A stretch of DNA of 64,000 bases from Pseudomonas lalucatii (GTDB lineage Bacteria > Pseudomonadota > Gammaproteobacteria > Pseudomonadales > Pseudomonadaceae), in assembly GCF_018398425.1 (NCBI RefSeq), contig NZ_JADPMV010000001.1, positions 744,001 through 808,000 of the forward strand, given 5' to 3'. The notes beneath the pieces were generated by a model that worked only from the letters and a program-made list of their open reading frames with translations, did no database searches and was not told where the DNA came from. This document shows, piece by piece, positions 16,233 to 25,893 of this stretch. Every line of letters begins with the position of its first letter. The first letter of the stretch is position 1. A program made the translations under genes and the position numbers.

Positions 16233-16526
16233 TTAGGCCTCGCGCGGGCGATCGCTATGGCCCAGGTCACGCCCGGGGTCGATCTGGTCGCGTACACGCT
16301 GCTTGAGTACCTTGGCCTCGGGAAAGCCGCCATCGGCCTTGCGCTCCCAGATCTGCACGCCGTCGCAGGTGATGCGGAACACCCCGCCACTGCCGGGCTC
16401 CAGGCTGACCCTGGCCAGCTCGTCGGCGAAGGTCGACAGCAGCTCCTGGGCCAGCCAGGCGGCGCGCAGCAGCCACTGGCACTGGGTGCAATAGGTGATC
16501 ACCACTTCCGCTTTGCGACTGGGCAT
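16233..16526 (-). CDS. SelT/SelW/SelH (Rdx) family thioredoxin-fold protein
   Basis: A 97-residue thioredoxin-like protein of the Rdx family. It has the N-terminal strand AEVVITYCTQCQW with a CxxC redox motif; in eukaryotic relatives the second residue can be selenocysteine, but here both are ordinary Cys codons. The conserved GGVFRITCDGVQIWERK and GGFPEAKVLKQRVRD follow. Bacterial members are small redox proteins of unsettled function. The start MPSRKAEVVI at 16526 keeps full family length. The gene lies between the fimV terminator and the exporter stop. Confidence 0.88.
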   Translation of the reverse strand: MPSRKAEVVITYCTQCQWLLRAAWLAQELLSTFADELARVSLEPGSGGVFRITCDGVQIWERKADGGFPEAKVLKQRVRDQIDPGRDLGHSDRPREA

Positions 16527-16589
16527 GGGCCTGCTCTAACCGTCGAGGGAGTGGCCATGATAACGCCGCCGAGGCAACGGCCGGACAGA

Positions 16590-16616
16590 AAAAACCCGTC
16601 CACAGGACGGGTTTTT
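16590..16616 (-). terminator. Rho-independent terminator of the fimV-like gene
   Basis: A perfect 12-bp stem (AAAAACCCGTCC with GGACGGGTTTTT) and an ACA loop sit 32 bp after the fimV-like stop codon. Read on the minus strand it has a strong GC core followed by a T run, a textbook terminator. Confidence 0.9.
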
Positions 16617-16647
16617 CACCACTCGGCCCGGGCGCCCCGGGGGCGTC

Positions 16648-18756
16648 CTAGGCGATCTTGGCCAACAGCTCGCGGGCCTGCTGCTTCTGCACCTCGTCGC
16701 CTTCGCTGATCACCTGGTTGAGTATCCCGCAGGCGCTGTCGAGACTGCCCTGCTCGATATAGGCCAGTGCCAGGTTGAGCTTGGAGAGATTGTCACGGTC
16801 GCCCTCCAGCTGATCGAGCTCGACCAGCAAAGGACTGTTGCCGCCCAACGGCTGCCCGGCGAAGTCCTCGGTCAACTCCTCCTGCAGCCAGTCCTCGGCG
16901 TTGGCCTCCTCGACCAGCATGGTCTCGGCGAAAGGACTGCGCGCGCTTCGCGTATCGCCGATGGCGCCGGCCTCAGGGCCCGCGCTACCCAGCTCGTCCT
17001 GCACCACCGGCTGCTTGCTGGCCGGCTGCTCGAAGGGGGTGACCAGGTCCCAGTCCGCGTCCAGCGACAGGTCGTCGAGATTGAGCTGGAAATCCTCCGC
17101 CGGCTCGGCTCCAGAGGCCTGCGGCTGCAGGTCCTCGAACGCCAGCACCGCGTCTTCCAGCGGGTCCTCGAATGCCTGCTCATTCAGCTGCGGGTAGCGC
17201 GCCTTGATTTCGTCGACGCGCGACGCCGCGGCGCCCCCTGCGCGAAAGAGCGCCTCTTGCTCGGCAAAGGCCTGCACATCGCCGAGCTGGGCCAACACCT
17301 CCAGCAGGCGGAAGCGGATATCCTGACGTTCCGGCTGGGCCGCGAGCGCCTTGCGCAAGGCATCGGCCGCCGCGCCGAAGCGCCCATAGGCGATATAGAT
17401 ATTGGCGCCCTCCAGCGCGTCCGCAAGAGGCGCCGGAGGCGACATCGCGGCGCTCGGCGCCTCGGGCGACGGAGCGACCTCAGCCACCCTCGACGGCTGC
17501 ACGAGCGCCGCCAGCGGTTCCTCATCGGCCACGGCCACGACCGGCGGCTCGGGCTGCAGCTCCTCTTCGCGTCGAACGCGGCGCCGGCTGGAGCGCCAGA
17601 GCAGCGCCGCGAGGCTCGCCACCACCAGCAGCAGCGCCGCCGCACCGACGGCGAACCAGTTGCGCCCTTGAATGGCTGCCGGCTCGCCCCGCGCCTGCTG
17701 CCCGCCGGCCGCGGCCAACCCGGACGCCGCTGCCGGCTGCCCGGAAGGCGCCGCGGCCGGCACCTGGGCCTCGGCCAGTCGGGCCTGCAGCACAGCCAGT
17801 TGCTGGTCCTTGCTGTCCATCTGTGCCTGCAGTTGCTGGATCTGCAGCTGCATCTGGGCCAGTTGTTGCTGCAACTGGAGACTCTCCGCCGCCTGGTCGG
17901 CCAGCTCCCGCTCCACGCGCCGCTGCGCCTGGGTGATCGATTCGACCTGGGGATCGACGGACTGTGGCGCGGCAGGCTCACCGGCGGCAAGCGCGCGACT
18001 ATCGGGCGCCGGTGCGGCTGGCGTGCCGGTGTCGTCGATCTGCCGAGCCGCCGCAGCGCTATCCGGCAGCAGCAGCTCGGCGCTGACCAGCAACTGGTTG
18101 ATATCGCCCCGGGCGAAGGCCCGGGGATTGAGGGCATGGATATCCGCCATCAGCGCCTGCTGCGTGGCCTCGCTGCCCTCTGCACGCAAGCGCGCGGCGA
18201 TCTTCCACAGGCTGTCGCCGCGCACCACCCGGTAACGCGTGTCCAGCCGGGCGGGCGGCTTGGGCCGGGTCTCGGCGGGCTGCACGGCGGGAGCTGCCGC
18301 CGCCGGCTGTATCCGCCCCATCGCGCCTGGCGCGGTGGTCACCGCGCGGTAGGCCGAAGAACCTGGCGGGTCCAGCAACAGGGTGTACTCTCGCAGCAGC
18401 CGGCCATTGGGACGCGCCACTTCGACGATGAAGTTCAGGTATGGCTCACGCACCGGCCGGCTCGAACGAACCCGGATGATACCGCCGCCGCCGCGCAGCA
18501 AGGGGGTGAAGCGCAAGTCATTGAGAAAGTAGAAACGCTCGACACCGGAGCGGCTGAACACCTCGGCCGGAGCGAGGCTGATCTTCAGGTCATCGGCACT
18601 CAGGTCCGCGACCTCGAGCAATTCGATATCGGCTTCGAGTGGTTGATTCAGCGCCGAGTGCAGGGTTATTTCACCCAGCCCCAAGGCCGGCACCAGGCTG
18701 GAATAGAATGCAGAGCTGGATGCCAGACCAAGTAATAGTTGGCGAACCCGAGCCAT
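16648..18756 (-). CDS. FimV/HubP-type polar landmark protein
   Basis: A 702-residue inner-membrane protein with FimV architecture. There is a signal-like N-terminus, then LGLGEITLHSALNQPLEADIELL (FimV N-terminal domain, to about residue 130). A LysM-type domain lies at about 172-232 (RYRVVRGDSLWKIAARL). A Gln-rich coiled coil is at about 275-330 and a membrane helix at 366-388 (WFAVGAAALLLVVASLAALL). An acidic cytoplasmic region with a TPR-like segment (ANIYIAYGRFGAAADALRKAL) follows, and a FimV C-terminal domain ends in SKLNLALAYIEQG and SEGDEVQKQQARELLAKIA. P. aeruginosa FimV is about 200 residues longer and lies in another neighbourhood, so this may be a paralogue; no pilus genes are nearby. 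The start at 18756 (MARVRQL) is chosen by homology. Confidence 0.87.
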   Translation of the reverse strand: MARVRQLLLGLASSSAFYSSLVPALGLGEITLHSALNQPLEADIELLEVADLSADDLKISLAPAEVFSRSGVERFYFLNDLRFTPLLRGGGGIIRVRSSRPVREPYLNFIVEVARPNGRLLREYTLLLDPPGSSAYRAVTTAPGAMGRIQPAAAAPAVQPAETRPKPPARLDTRYRVVRGDSLWKIAARLRAEGSEATQQALMADIHALNPRAFARGDINQLLVSAELLLPDSAAAARQIDDTGTPAAPAPDSRALAAGEPAAPQSVDPQVESITQAQRRVERELADQAAESLQLQQQLAQMQLQIQQLQAQMDSKDQQLAVLQARLAEAQVPAAAPSGQPAAASGLAAAGGQQARGEPAAIQGRNWFAVGAAALLLVVASLAALLWRSSRRRVRREEELQPEPPVVAVADEEPLAALVQPSRVAEVAPSPEAPSAAMSPPAPLADALEGANIYIAYGRFGAAADALRKALAAQPERQDIRFRLLEVLAQLGDVQAFAEQEALFRAGGAAASRVDEIKARYPQLNEQAFEDPLEDAVLAFEDLQPQASGAEPAEDFQLNLDDLSLDADWDLVTPFEQPASKQPVVQDELGSAGPEAGAIGDTRSARSPFAETMLVEEANAEDWLQEELTEDFAGQPLGGNSPLLVELDQLEGDRDNLSKLNLALAYIEQGSLDSACGILNQVISEGDEVQKQQARELLAKIA

Positions 18757-18956
18757 ATGACCTCCCCCGGAAACTCCGTCCTGAAAAAACTCACCATCTA
18801 GCGCTTGGCCATGCACGTCCTGTGAACGATGAGAACAGACGGTTAAGCAATTAGTGCGTCGAACGCGACACTCCGTGTCACATTCAACTTGTCAGTGAGT
18901 ATGGTCACAATATTTGAATCTGCGCAGTTTAGTGGGTAAACAGCGCCGCGGCCTAT

Positions 18957-19004
18957 GGCGCCGGGGGAGAAAGACGCAAATTTATCCTCGCGTCATCCGG
19001 CGCC
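18957..19004 (-). terminator. Nested hairpin over the end of the MFS gene
   Basis: GGCGCCGG (18957-18964) pairs with CCGGCGCC (18997-19004), and inside these GACGC pairs with GCGTC around an AT-rich loop. The structure overlaps the stop codon of the MFS gene. There is no T run, so a terminator role is tentative. Confidence 0.35.
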
Positions 19005-20420
19005 GAGGCCCGCCCCCTGAGCGCCGCTCGCGCGCACGCCCCTGGCGGCCAGGGCCGTCAGCACGAATACCGCCGCCATCAGCCAGAAGCTCTGCTGAAA
19101 AGCCTGGGCCTCGGCCAGCCGATGGCCGCCCTCGGCGGCGTGGCGCCACTCGAGGAAGAAGGTCAGCAGATTGACCCCGAACGCACCGCCCAGCTGGCGC
19201 ACGAAGGTGATGGCGCCGGCGCCCTGGGCCAGCTCCTGGGGGCTGAGGATGTCCAGCGAACCGGTACTCAATGCCGGCAGCAGCACGCCGAGCCCGACCC
19301 GCCCGACACAGGCCCAGAAACACAGCAGGACGAACGAGGCACCCGGTTCGAGCCAGGCCAGCCCGGCCGCCGACAGGGCGAAGATCAGCAGGCCAGAGGC
19401 CAGCAGCAACGCCGCCGAGGCCCGGTCGCTGAGCCAGCCGCCGGCGAAGGAAGCGACGCCCATCAGTACCCCGGTCGGCAGGAGCAAGGCACCGGCCAGC
19501 CCGGCGCTGTAGCCCTGGATGGTCTGCAGGTAGAGGGGGATCAGATAGGTCGAGCCGTACAGGCCCACGCCCAGGGTCAGCGCGACCCAGCTGGCACTAC
19601 GAAATCCCGCATGGCGCCACAGCCCCAGGGGCAGCAGCGGCGTGCTGCTGCGCCGGCTGCGCGCGAAGAAGCCGGCGAGCGCCACGGCACCGATCACCGC
19701 CGGCAACCATACCCGCGGCGCACTCCAGGCGAAACGCTGCGCCTCGGCCAAGGCGCCGAGGATGGCGAACAAGGCCACGCACATCAAGACGAAGGCGGCG
19801 ACATCCAGCATGGGCGTGGTTCGCTGCCGCTCACTCGGCAACAGCCACTGGCCGCCCAGCAGCGCCAGGCAACACAGCGGCAGCGGCAGCCAGAACACCG
19901 CCGCCCAGCCGAAGTGGTCGACCAGGTACCCGCCGATGCTCGGCCCCAGCGTCGGCGCGACCATCACCCCGAGGCCGTAGATCCCCAGGGCCATGCCGCG
20001 CCCGGAGACGGCGAACACGCGGAAGATCAGGACCATGGCCAGTGGCTGGACGATGCCCGCACACAAACCCTGGACGACGCGCAGGGCGATCAGCTGCCAG
20101 GCCGTCTGGGCGACCACGGCCAGCAATGAGGTCAGGATGAACAGCGCCAGGCCGATCTGCGCGGTGCGGCGCGCGCCCCAGCGTGCCTGCGCCCAGGCGG
20201 ACAACAGCAAACCGGCGGTCATAGCCGCGAGGAACCCGGTCGACAGCCACTGCACCAGAGGCCGGCCGATGGAGAAATCCGCCATGATCGCCGGCAACGC
20301 CACATTGATGGTGGTCGAGGCCAACACCATGGCCATGCTGCCGAGCATCAATACACCCAGCAGCCTCTGCGGATAACGGCTACCGAATCGCACCTGCAAA
20401 GAATGCAGGTCTTGACTCAT
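18993..20420 (-). CDS. DHA2/EmrB-type MFS multidrug efflux transporter
   Basis: A 475-residue major facilitator with about 14 predicted membrane helices. Recognisable segments are VLASTTINVALPAIMADF in helix 1 (the DHA2 signature), QWLSTGFLAAMTAGLLL, the motif-A region WAQARWGARRTAQIGL, and motif C around GLGVMVAPTLGPSIGGYLVD. Proton-driven drug export is the family role; substrates are unknown. Its ATG overlaps the TGA of the marR gene (TGATG at 20418-20422), so both are in one transcript and translation is coupled. The local regulator suggests induction by a toxic ligand. Confidence 0.9.
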   Translation of the reverse strand: MSQDLHSLQVRFGSRYPQRLLGVLMLGSMAMVLASTTINVALPAIMADFSIGRPLVQWLSTGFLAAMTAGLLLSAWAQARWGARRTAQIGLALFILTSLLAVVAQTAWQLIALRVVQGLCAGIVQPLAMVLIFRVFAVSGRGMALGIYGLGVMVAPTLGPSIGGYLVDHFGWAAVFWLPLPLCCLALLGGQWLLPSERQRTTPMLDVAAFVLMCVALFAILGALAEAQRFAWSAPRVWLPAVIGAVALAGFFARSRRSSTPLLPLGLWRHAGFRSASWVALTLGVGLYGSTYLIPLYLQTIQGYSAGLAGALLLPTGVLMGVASFAGGWLSDRASAALLLASGLLIFALSAAGLAWLEPGASFVLLCFWACVGRVGLGVLLPALSTGSLDILSPQELAQGAGAITFVRQLGGAFGVNLLTFFLEWRHAAEGGHRLAEAQAFQQSFWLMAAVFVLTALAARGVRASGAQGAGLGAG

Positions 20421-20854
20421 CAGCGCTTTTCCAGATTGGCCAGGACCCGCGCATGCACCTGCTGGCAGCGCCGCAGCTCCTCCTCCTCGATACCGGCGAA
20501 ACATTCCTTGCGCAACTGGGTGGAAATGGCCTCGATCTGTTCGATCAACGGCTGGGCCCGCGGACTCAGGCAGACCTTCTTGGCCCGGCGGTCTTCGGGG
20601 ACCGCCTGGCGGCTCACCAGGCCTTGCGCCTCCAGGCTATCGAGCAGGCGCGCCAGCGTAGGCCCCTCGACACCGACGCTCTGCGCCAGCTCGCGCTGGG
20701 TGGGCAATTCGTCGAAACGGGCCAGGTGCAGGAGTACCAGCCAGCGGGCCTGGGAGAGCCCCAGCCCGACCAGGCGCCGGTCCAGTTCGGCGCGCCAGGC
20801 GCGGGATAGCTGGGCGATCTGCATGGCGAAACGGTGTTGATCTGTGTGGGACAT
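20420..20854 (-). CDS. MarR-family transcriptional regulator
   Basis: A 144-residue winged-helix regulator of the MarR family. The DNA-binding part has QARWLVLLHLARFDELPTQ, then RELAQSVGVEGPTLARLLDSLE (recognition helix) and the wing DRRAKKVCLSP. Helices at both ends (FAMQIAQLSRAWRAELDR, LRRCQQVHARVLANLEK) form the dimer interface. It overlaps the MFS gene start and most likely represses the marR-MFS operon through the palindromes just upstream of its ATG. Effector ligands of such regulators are usually aromatic or otherwise toxic compounds; none can be named here. Confidence 0.92.
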   Translation of the reverse strand: MSHTDQHRFAMQIAQLSRAWRAELDRRLVGLGLSQARWLVLLHLARFDELPTQRELAQSVGVEGPTLARLLDSLEAQGLVSRQAVPEDRRAKKVCLSPRAQPLIEQIEAISTQLRKECFAGIEEEELRRCQQVHARVLANLEKR

Positions 20855-20870
20855 GGGGGAACGGCTCTTT

Positions 20871-20907
20871 TAATCATAAAAACTAATAATTAGCCAGCTA
20901 ATCATAA
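20871..20907. promoter_or_regulatory. Probable MarR operator/promoter
   Basis: An AT-rich island 16-53 bp before the marR ATG holds overlapping symmetric elements. There is a direct repeat TAATCATAA at 20871-20879 and 20899-20907. Between them are the palindromes CTAATAATTAG (20883-20893) and TTAGCCAGCTAA (20890-20901). This is the usual place and form of a self-regulating MarR operator. The repeats are seen directly; binding is inferred. Confidence 0.65.
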
Positions 20908-20939
20908 CCCCACCCCGAGAGCAAGCCCTCACATGCGCT

Positions 20940-21956
20940 TCACCACTTCACATACTGGTCCTCGACGAAGCCCCACTGCCGCTCGATCACCACCGCGGCA
21001 CGCCCCGGCGGCCGCAGGACGCCGCTGAACTGGCCGAATACCTGCTTGAAGTTGCTGGCCAGGACGCCCAGGTTCAGCCGCTCCTGATGCAGGCCTCGAG
21101 CCTCGAATCGCAGGGCTACCTGGCCATCGTGGGAGCTGATGTGCCAGGGCTGCAGCGGTTGCTCCCGGTCGAAGGCGAAGCGCACCGTGTCGACCTTGAG
21201 CAGTTCGCCATCGAGCCAGTAGCAGTTCTCGGTGAAGCTGGTCTCGTTGACCCCGCACGACAGGTTGAGGCCGACGCGCTGGCCTGCCGCCATACCGGAC
21301 AGACAGGCCCAGTTCCAGTGGGTTTCCGGGCGCATGTAGCCGGCCGACCAGTCGTGGTGGGCGAAGGCGTCGATGGCGCCCAGGTCGAAGTCGCCCAGGC
21401 TGCTCTTCACCTGTCCACTGCAACGCACACCCGCCACTTTCTGCGCATAGACCCAGCCGTTCACCGCGGTCGGGGTATTGATGCACATGGGCTGAAAGGC
21501 CGGCGCGGTCTCGGAGAAGCAGGCGTCGATACGCATCCCGTCGTCCAGCTCGACCAGCAGGCGCTTTTCCTTCGGCTCTGCCCGGTTCTCCAGGCGCAAC
21601 AGGTTGCGGCCGCTGCGCAACTCGCACAGGCCATCGTCGGGGCGTTGGGAAAAGCGCGTGCCCAGGCTCAGCGGCAGCTTGAACTGGCGCTCGATCATGC
21701 GCCCACTGGGCGGATGGAACAGGTAGACGAAGCCCATGCCGAGCAGGCTCAGGTTGGCCAGGGCGCAGCCGCCGATCAGCTGGTCGCTGATCAGGCCGAA
21801 GTACTGGAACTGATGAAAGCGCCGCCACTTGGCCAGAGCCCCCAGACGCCGCCCCATGGGCGAGCGGAAGGCGAAGTCGCGGTAGTTGATCAGCCCCGGG
21901 GCGGCGGCGAATATGCCGTAATGGGGTTGGCCATCGGCCTGAATCAGTCGTTCCAT
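20940..21956 (-). CDS. DUF2804 family protein
   Basis: A 338-residue protein of the DUF2804 family, with no known enzymatic role. Visible segments include YGIFAAAPGLINYRDF near the start, WRRFHQFQYFGLISDQ, LLGMGFVYLFHPPSGRM, the central FDLGAIDAFAHHDWSAGYM, ETHWNWACLSG and a C-terminal FKQVFGQFSGVL. The fold is thought to be beta-rich, related to tocopherol-cyclase/lipocalin-like lipid proteins, but I cannot confirm that by reading. The start MERLIQADGQ at 21956 is chosen because the frame upstream has no family similarity. It sits alone between marR and recQ, in the same direction. Confidence 0.82.
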   Translation of the reverse strand: MERLIQADGQPHYGIFAAAPGLINYRDFAFRSPMGRRLGALAKWRRFHQFQYFGLISDQLIGGCALANLSLLGMGFVYLFHPPSGRMIERQFKLPLSLGTRFSQRPDDGLCELRSGRNLLRLENRAEPKEKRLLVELDDGMRIDACFSETAPAFQPMCINTPTAVNGWVYAQKVAGVRCSGQVKSSLGDFDLGAIDAFAHHDWSAGYMRPETHWNWACLSGMAAGQRVGLNLSCGVNETSFTENCYWLDGELLKVDTVRFAFDREQPLQPWHISSHDGQVALRFEARGLHQERLNLGVLASNFKQVFGQFSGVLRPPGRAAVVIERQWGFVEDQYVKW

Positions 21957-22085
21957 CGCAGGGTGCCTCAGGGAAAAACCCGGCGATGCTAGCACCGCCC
22001 CCCGCCCCCGGCACTGACCCTCTGCGCCATCGCCGGGGCAAAATCGGTCAGCCTGCGCGCCGCGCAGCGCCGAACCGTGGCGGCG

Positions 22086-24212
<2,127 letters not shown>

Positions 24213-24521
24213 AGAAACTCCATGTTGGCGGGGTCGGGCCCATCCCAGGGCCGCCCCCGAATCCGCCCACCGGCGTGGGCGCGACGCCATGGCGCCGTGA
24301 CAAAGCCGCGCATTATACGCCAGCCACCGACCACACGGCCCCACGCCTATCGGCAACTCCGAGACCCACGCCGTCGACGCCGGCCGCCCAGCCTCCGCCA
24401 GCCCCCGGCTGCCGCGTTGCGGCGCCACCGGGGGGCGAAAAAAATCTGTCCGGCAAGCGCCTACGCAGGGTGATCCGGGCTAAAATTCAGCCTCGTATAC
24501 TCCTTCAAGGTAGCCCCCACG
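24213..24521. other. Divergent intergenic region recQ / UPF0149 gene
   Basis: These 309 bases hold the promoters of two divergent genes. A possible -10 TATACT lies at 24496-24501 for the plus-strand gene. I see no RNA gene, repeat or other ORF with coding character. Confidence 0.5.
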
Positions 24522-25109
24522 ATGTCCTTCGCCGAGCAACTGTCCCGCCTGCAAGCCTTCCTAGATGCCGATGAGCTGCACGAAGAGGCCCTGGACTACG
24601 TGGCCGCCCATGGCTACCTCACGGCGCTGTCGATCTGTTCGGAGCCGATTCCGGAGCGCGAGTGGATCGACGCCCTGTTCGCCGAACCGCCGCATTACCG
24701 CAGCGACGCCGAACGCGACGAGATCGAGGCGACCCTGCTGCAACTCAAAGCGCACATCGCCCGCCAGTTGGCCAGCGACGATGACCCGGAAATGCCCTGC
24801 GAGCTCGACCTGGGCGACGAACCGGACGACTCCGACCTGCGCGGCTGGTGCATCGGCTTCATGGAGGGGGTATTCCTGCGCGAAGCGACCTGGTTCGAGG
24901 ACGCCGAAGACGAAGTCAGCGAGCTGCTGCTGCCGATCATGGTCGGCTCGGGGCTGTTCGACGAACAACCGGAGTTCGCCGAGATCGCCCGCGATCGCGA
25001 TCTGGTCGACAGCATGGTCGAGCAGATTCCCGAGCTGCTGACCGCGCTGTTCCTGCTGTGCCACGCCCCGGAAGAGAAGCCGGCACTGCTCAAGCCCCGC
25101 CACCACTAA
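24522..25109 (+). CDS. YecA/UPF0149 family protein
   Basis: A 195-residue acidic helical protein of the UPF0149 (YgfB/YecA) family. It has the pattern FLDADELHEEALDYVAAHGYLTAL, then PEREWIDALF, the family core LRGWCIGFMEGVFLREATW and LLLPIMVGSGL. It lacks a C-terminal SEC-C zinc motif, so it is the short type. In P. aeruginosa the relative YgfB influences AmpC expression, but that gene is in another neighbourhood, so that role should not be transferred. Its stop is 11 bp before the DUF454 gene, suggesting one transcript. Confidence 0.85.
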   Translation: MSFAEQLSRLQAFLDADELHEEALDYVAAHGYLTALSICSEPIPEREWIDALFAEPPHYRSDAERDEIEATLLQLKAHIARQLASDDDPEMPCELDLGDEPDDSDLRGWCIGFMEGVFLREATWFEDAEDEVSELLLPIMVGSGLFDEQPEFAEIARDRDLVDSMVEQIPELLTALFLLCHAPEEKPALLKPRHH

Positions 25110-25120
25110 GCGGCGGCGCC

Positions 25121-25522
25121 ATGGCGCACGGCGATATCCGCGAAAGCAACCACCGCAGCGTGCGCTATGCCCTGCTCGCGGTGGGCTGGCTGTGCGTACT
25201 GCTCGGGGTGATCGGCATCTTCCTGCCGGTGCTGCCGACCACCCCCTTCCTGCTCCTGGCTGCGGCCTGTTTCGTACGCAGTTCCAAACGCTTCTATCAC
25301 TGGCTGGTGTGCCACCCGCACCTGGGCCCGTGGATTCGCGACTACCTCGAGGGCCAAGGCATCCCACGCCGGGCCAAGGCCTACGCCCTGACCCTGATGT
25401 GGCTGAGCATCGCGCTGTCCTGCTACCTGGTGCCACTGCCCTGGGCGCGCGCCTTCATGCTGACCAGTGCGGTACTGGTCAGCCTGTACATCCTCAAGCA
25501 GAAGACCCTGCCCAACCCCTGA
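25121..25522 (+). CDS. DUF454/YbaN family inner membrane protein
   Basis: A 133-residue small membrane protein of the YbaN (DUF454) family. The signature is VGWLCVLLGVIGIFLPVLPTT (helix 1 with the LPxLPTTPF turn), followed by FLLLAAACFVRSSKRFYHW and LVCHPHLGPWIRDYLEG, then two more helices toward the end. Function unknown. The first ATG, at 25121, gives a family-length protein. It follows the UPF0149 gene by 11 bp. Confidence 0.88.
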   Translation: MAHGDIRESNHRSVRYALLAVGWLCVLLGVIGIFLPVLPTTPFLLLAAACFVRSSKRFYHWLVCHPHLGPWIRDYLEGQGIPRRAKAYALTLMWLSIALSCYLVPLPWARAFMLTSAVLVSLYILKQKTLPNP

Positions 25523-25628
25523 CACTCGGGCCACGCCTAGCCCCCAGCACCCGAACGAAGCCTGCCCTATGCCCACCACATACAGCGACGGCAGCGCATG
25601 ACTGGATGGAGCCCGTACCTCACGGCCC

Positions 25629-25739
25629 GTGGCCGGCCTCGCGATGCTCCTTATCGGCCTGAGTAGTGCCGTGGCCAGTTGGGGCTTCGCTCTTGTCTTG
25701 CACAATATCGAGAATCGCTACGGCCAACTGTGCGCCTAA
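25629..25739 (+). CDS. Possible small membrane protein or gene remnant (36 aa)
   Basis: A GTG-started open frame of 36 codons in the otherwise empty 371-bp gap between the DUF454 gene and the adhesin. The product would be a single hydrophobic helix (VAGLAMLLIGLSSAVASWGFALVL) followed by a polar tail HNIENRYGQLC. I do not recognise it. The ribosome site is weak (GGATGGAG, rather far upstream). It may be a real small protein, the tail of a decayed gene, or chance. The rest of the gap (25523-25628 and 25740-25842) shows nothing coding. Confidence 0.25.
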   Translation: MAGLAMLLIGLSSAVASWGFALVLHNIENRYGQLCA

Positions 25740-25842
25740 GCGATGTGTTGGGTCATGGCTTCGATCAGCGCTGCTCAGCATCAAGTAAGCTACAAGCCAT
25801 GATCACGCAGCGTAAAGATCGTAAGCGCCTCTGGCGATACCT

Positions 25843-25877
25843 CAAAAGAAAGCCCGTCACGCTTGACGTAACGGGCT
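25843..25877 (-). terminator. Rho-independent terminator of the adhesin gene
   Basis: An 11-bp stem with one mismatch (AGCCCGTCACG with CGTAACGGGCT, 25851-25877) lies 17 bases after the adhesin stop codon. On the minus strand it is followed by TTTCTTTT. A strong terminator for the 8.6-kb transcript. Confidence 0.88.
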
Positions 25878-25893
25878 GGCTCTCACTAGCAAA

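Noticed and set aside
16233..16526. A selenoprotein gene
   Set aside because: The CxxC motif uses ordinary Cys codons, and there is no in-frame TGA that would need recoding.
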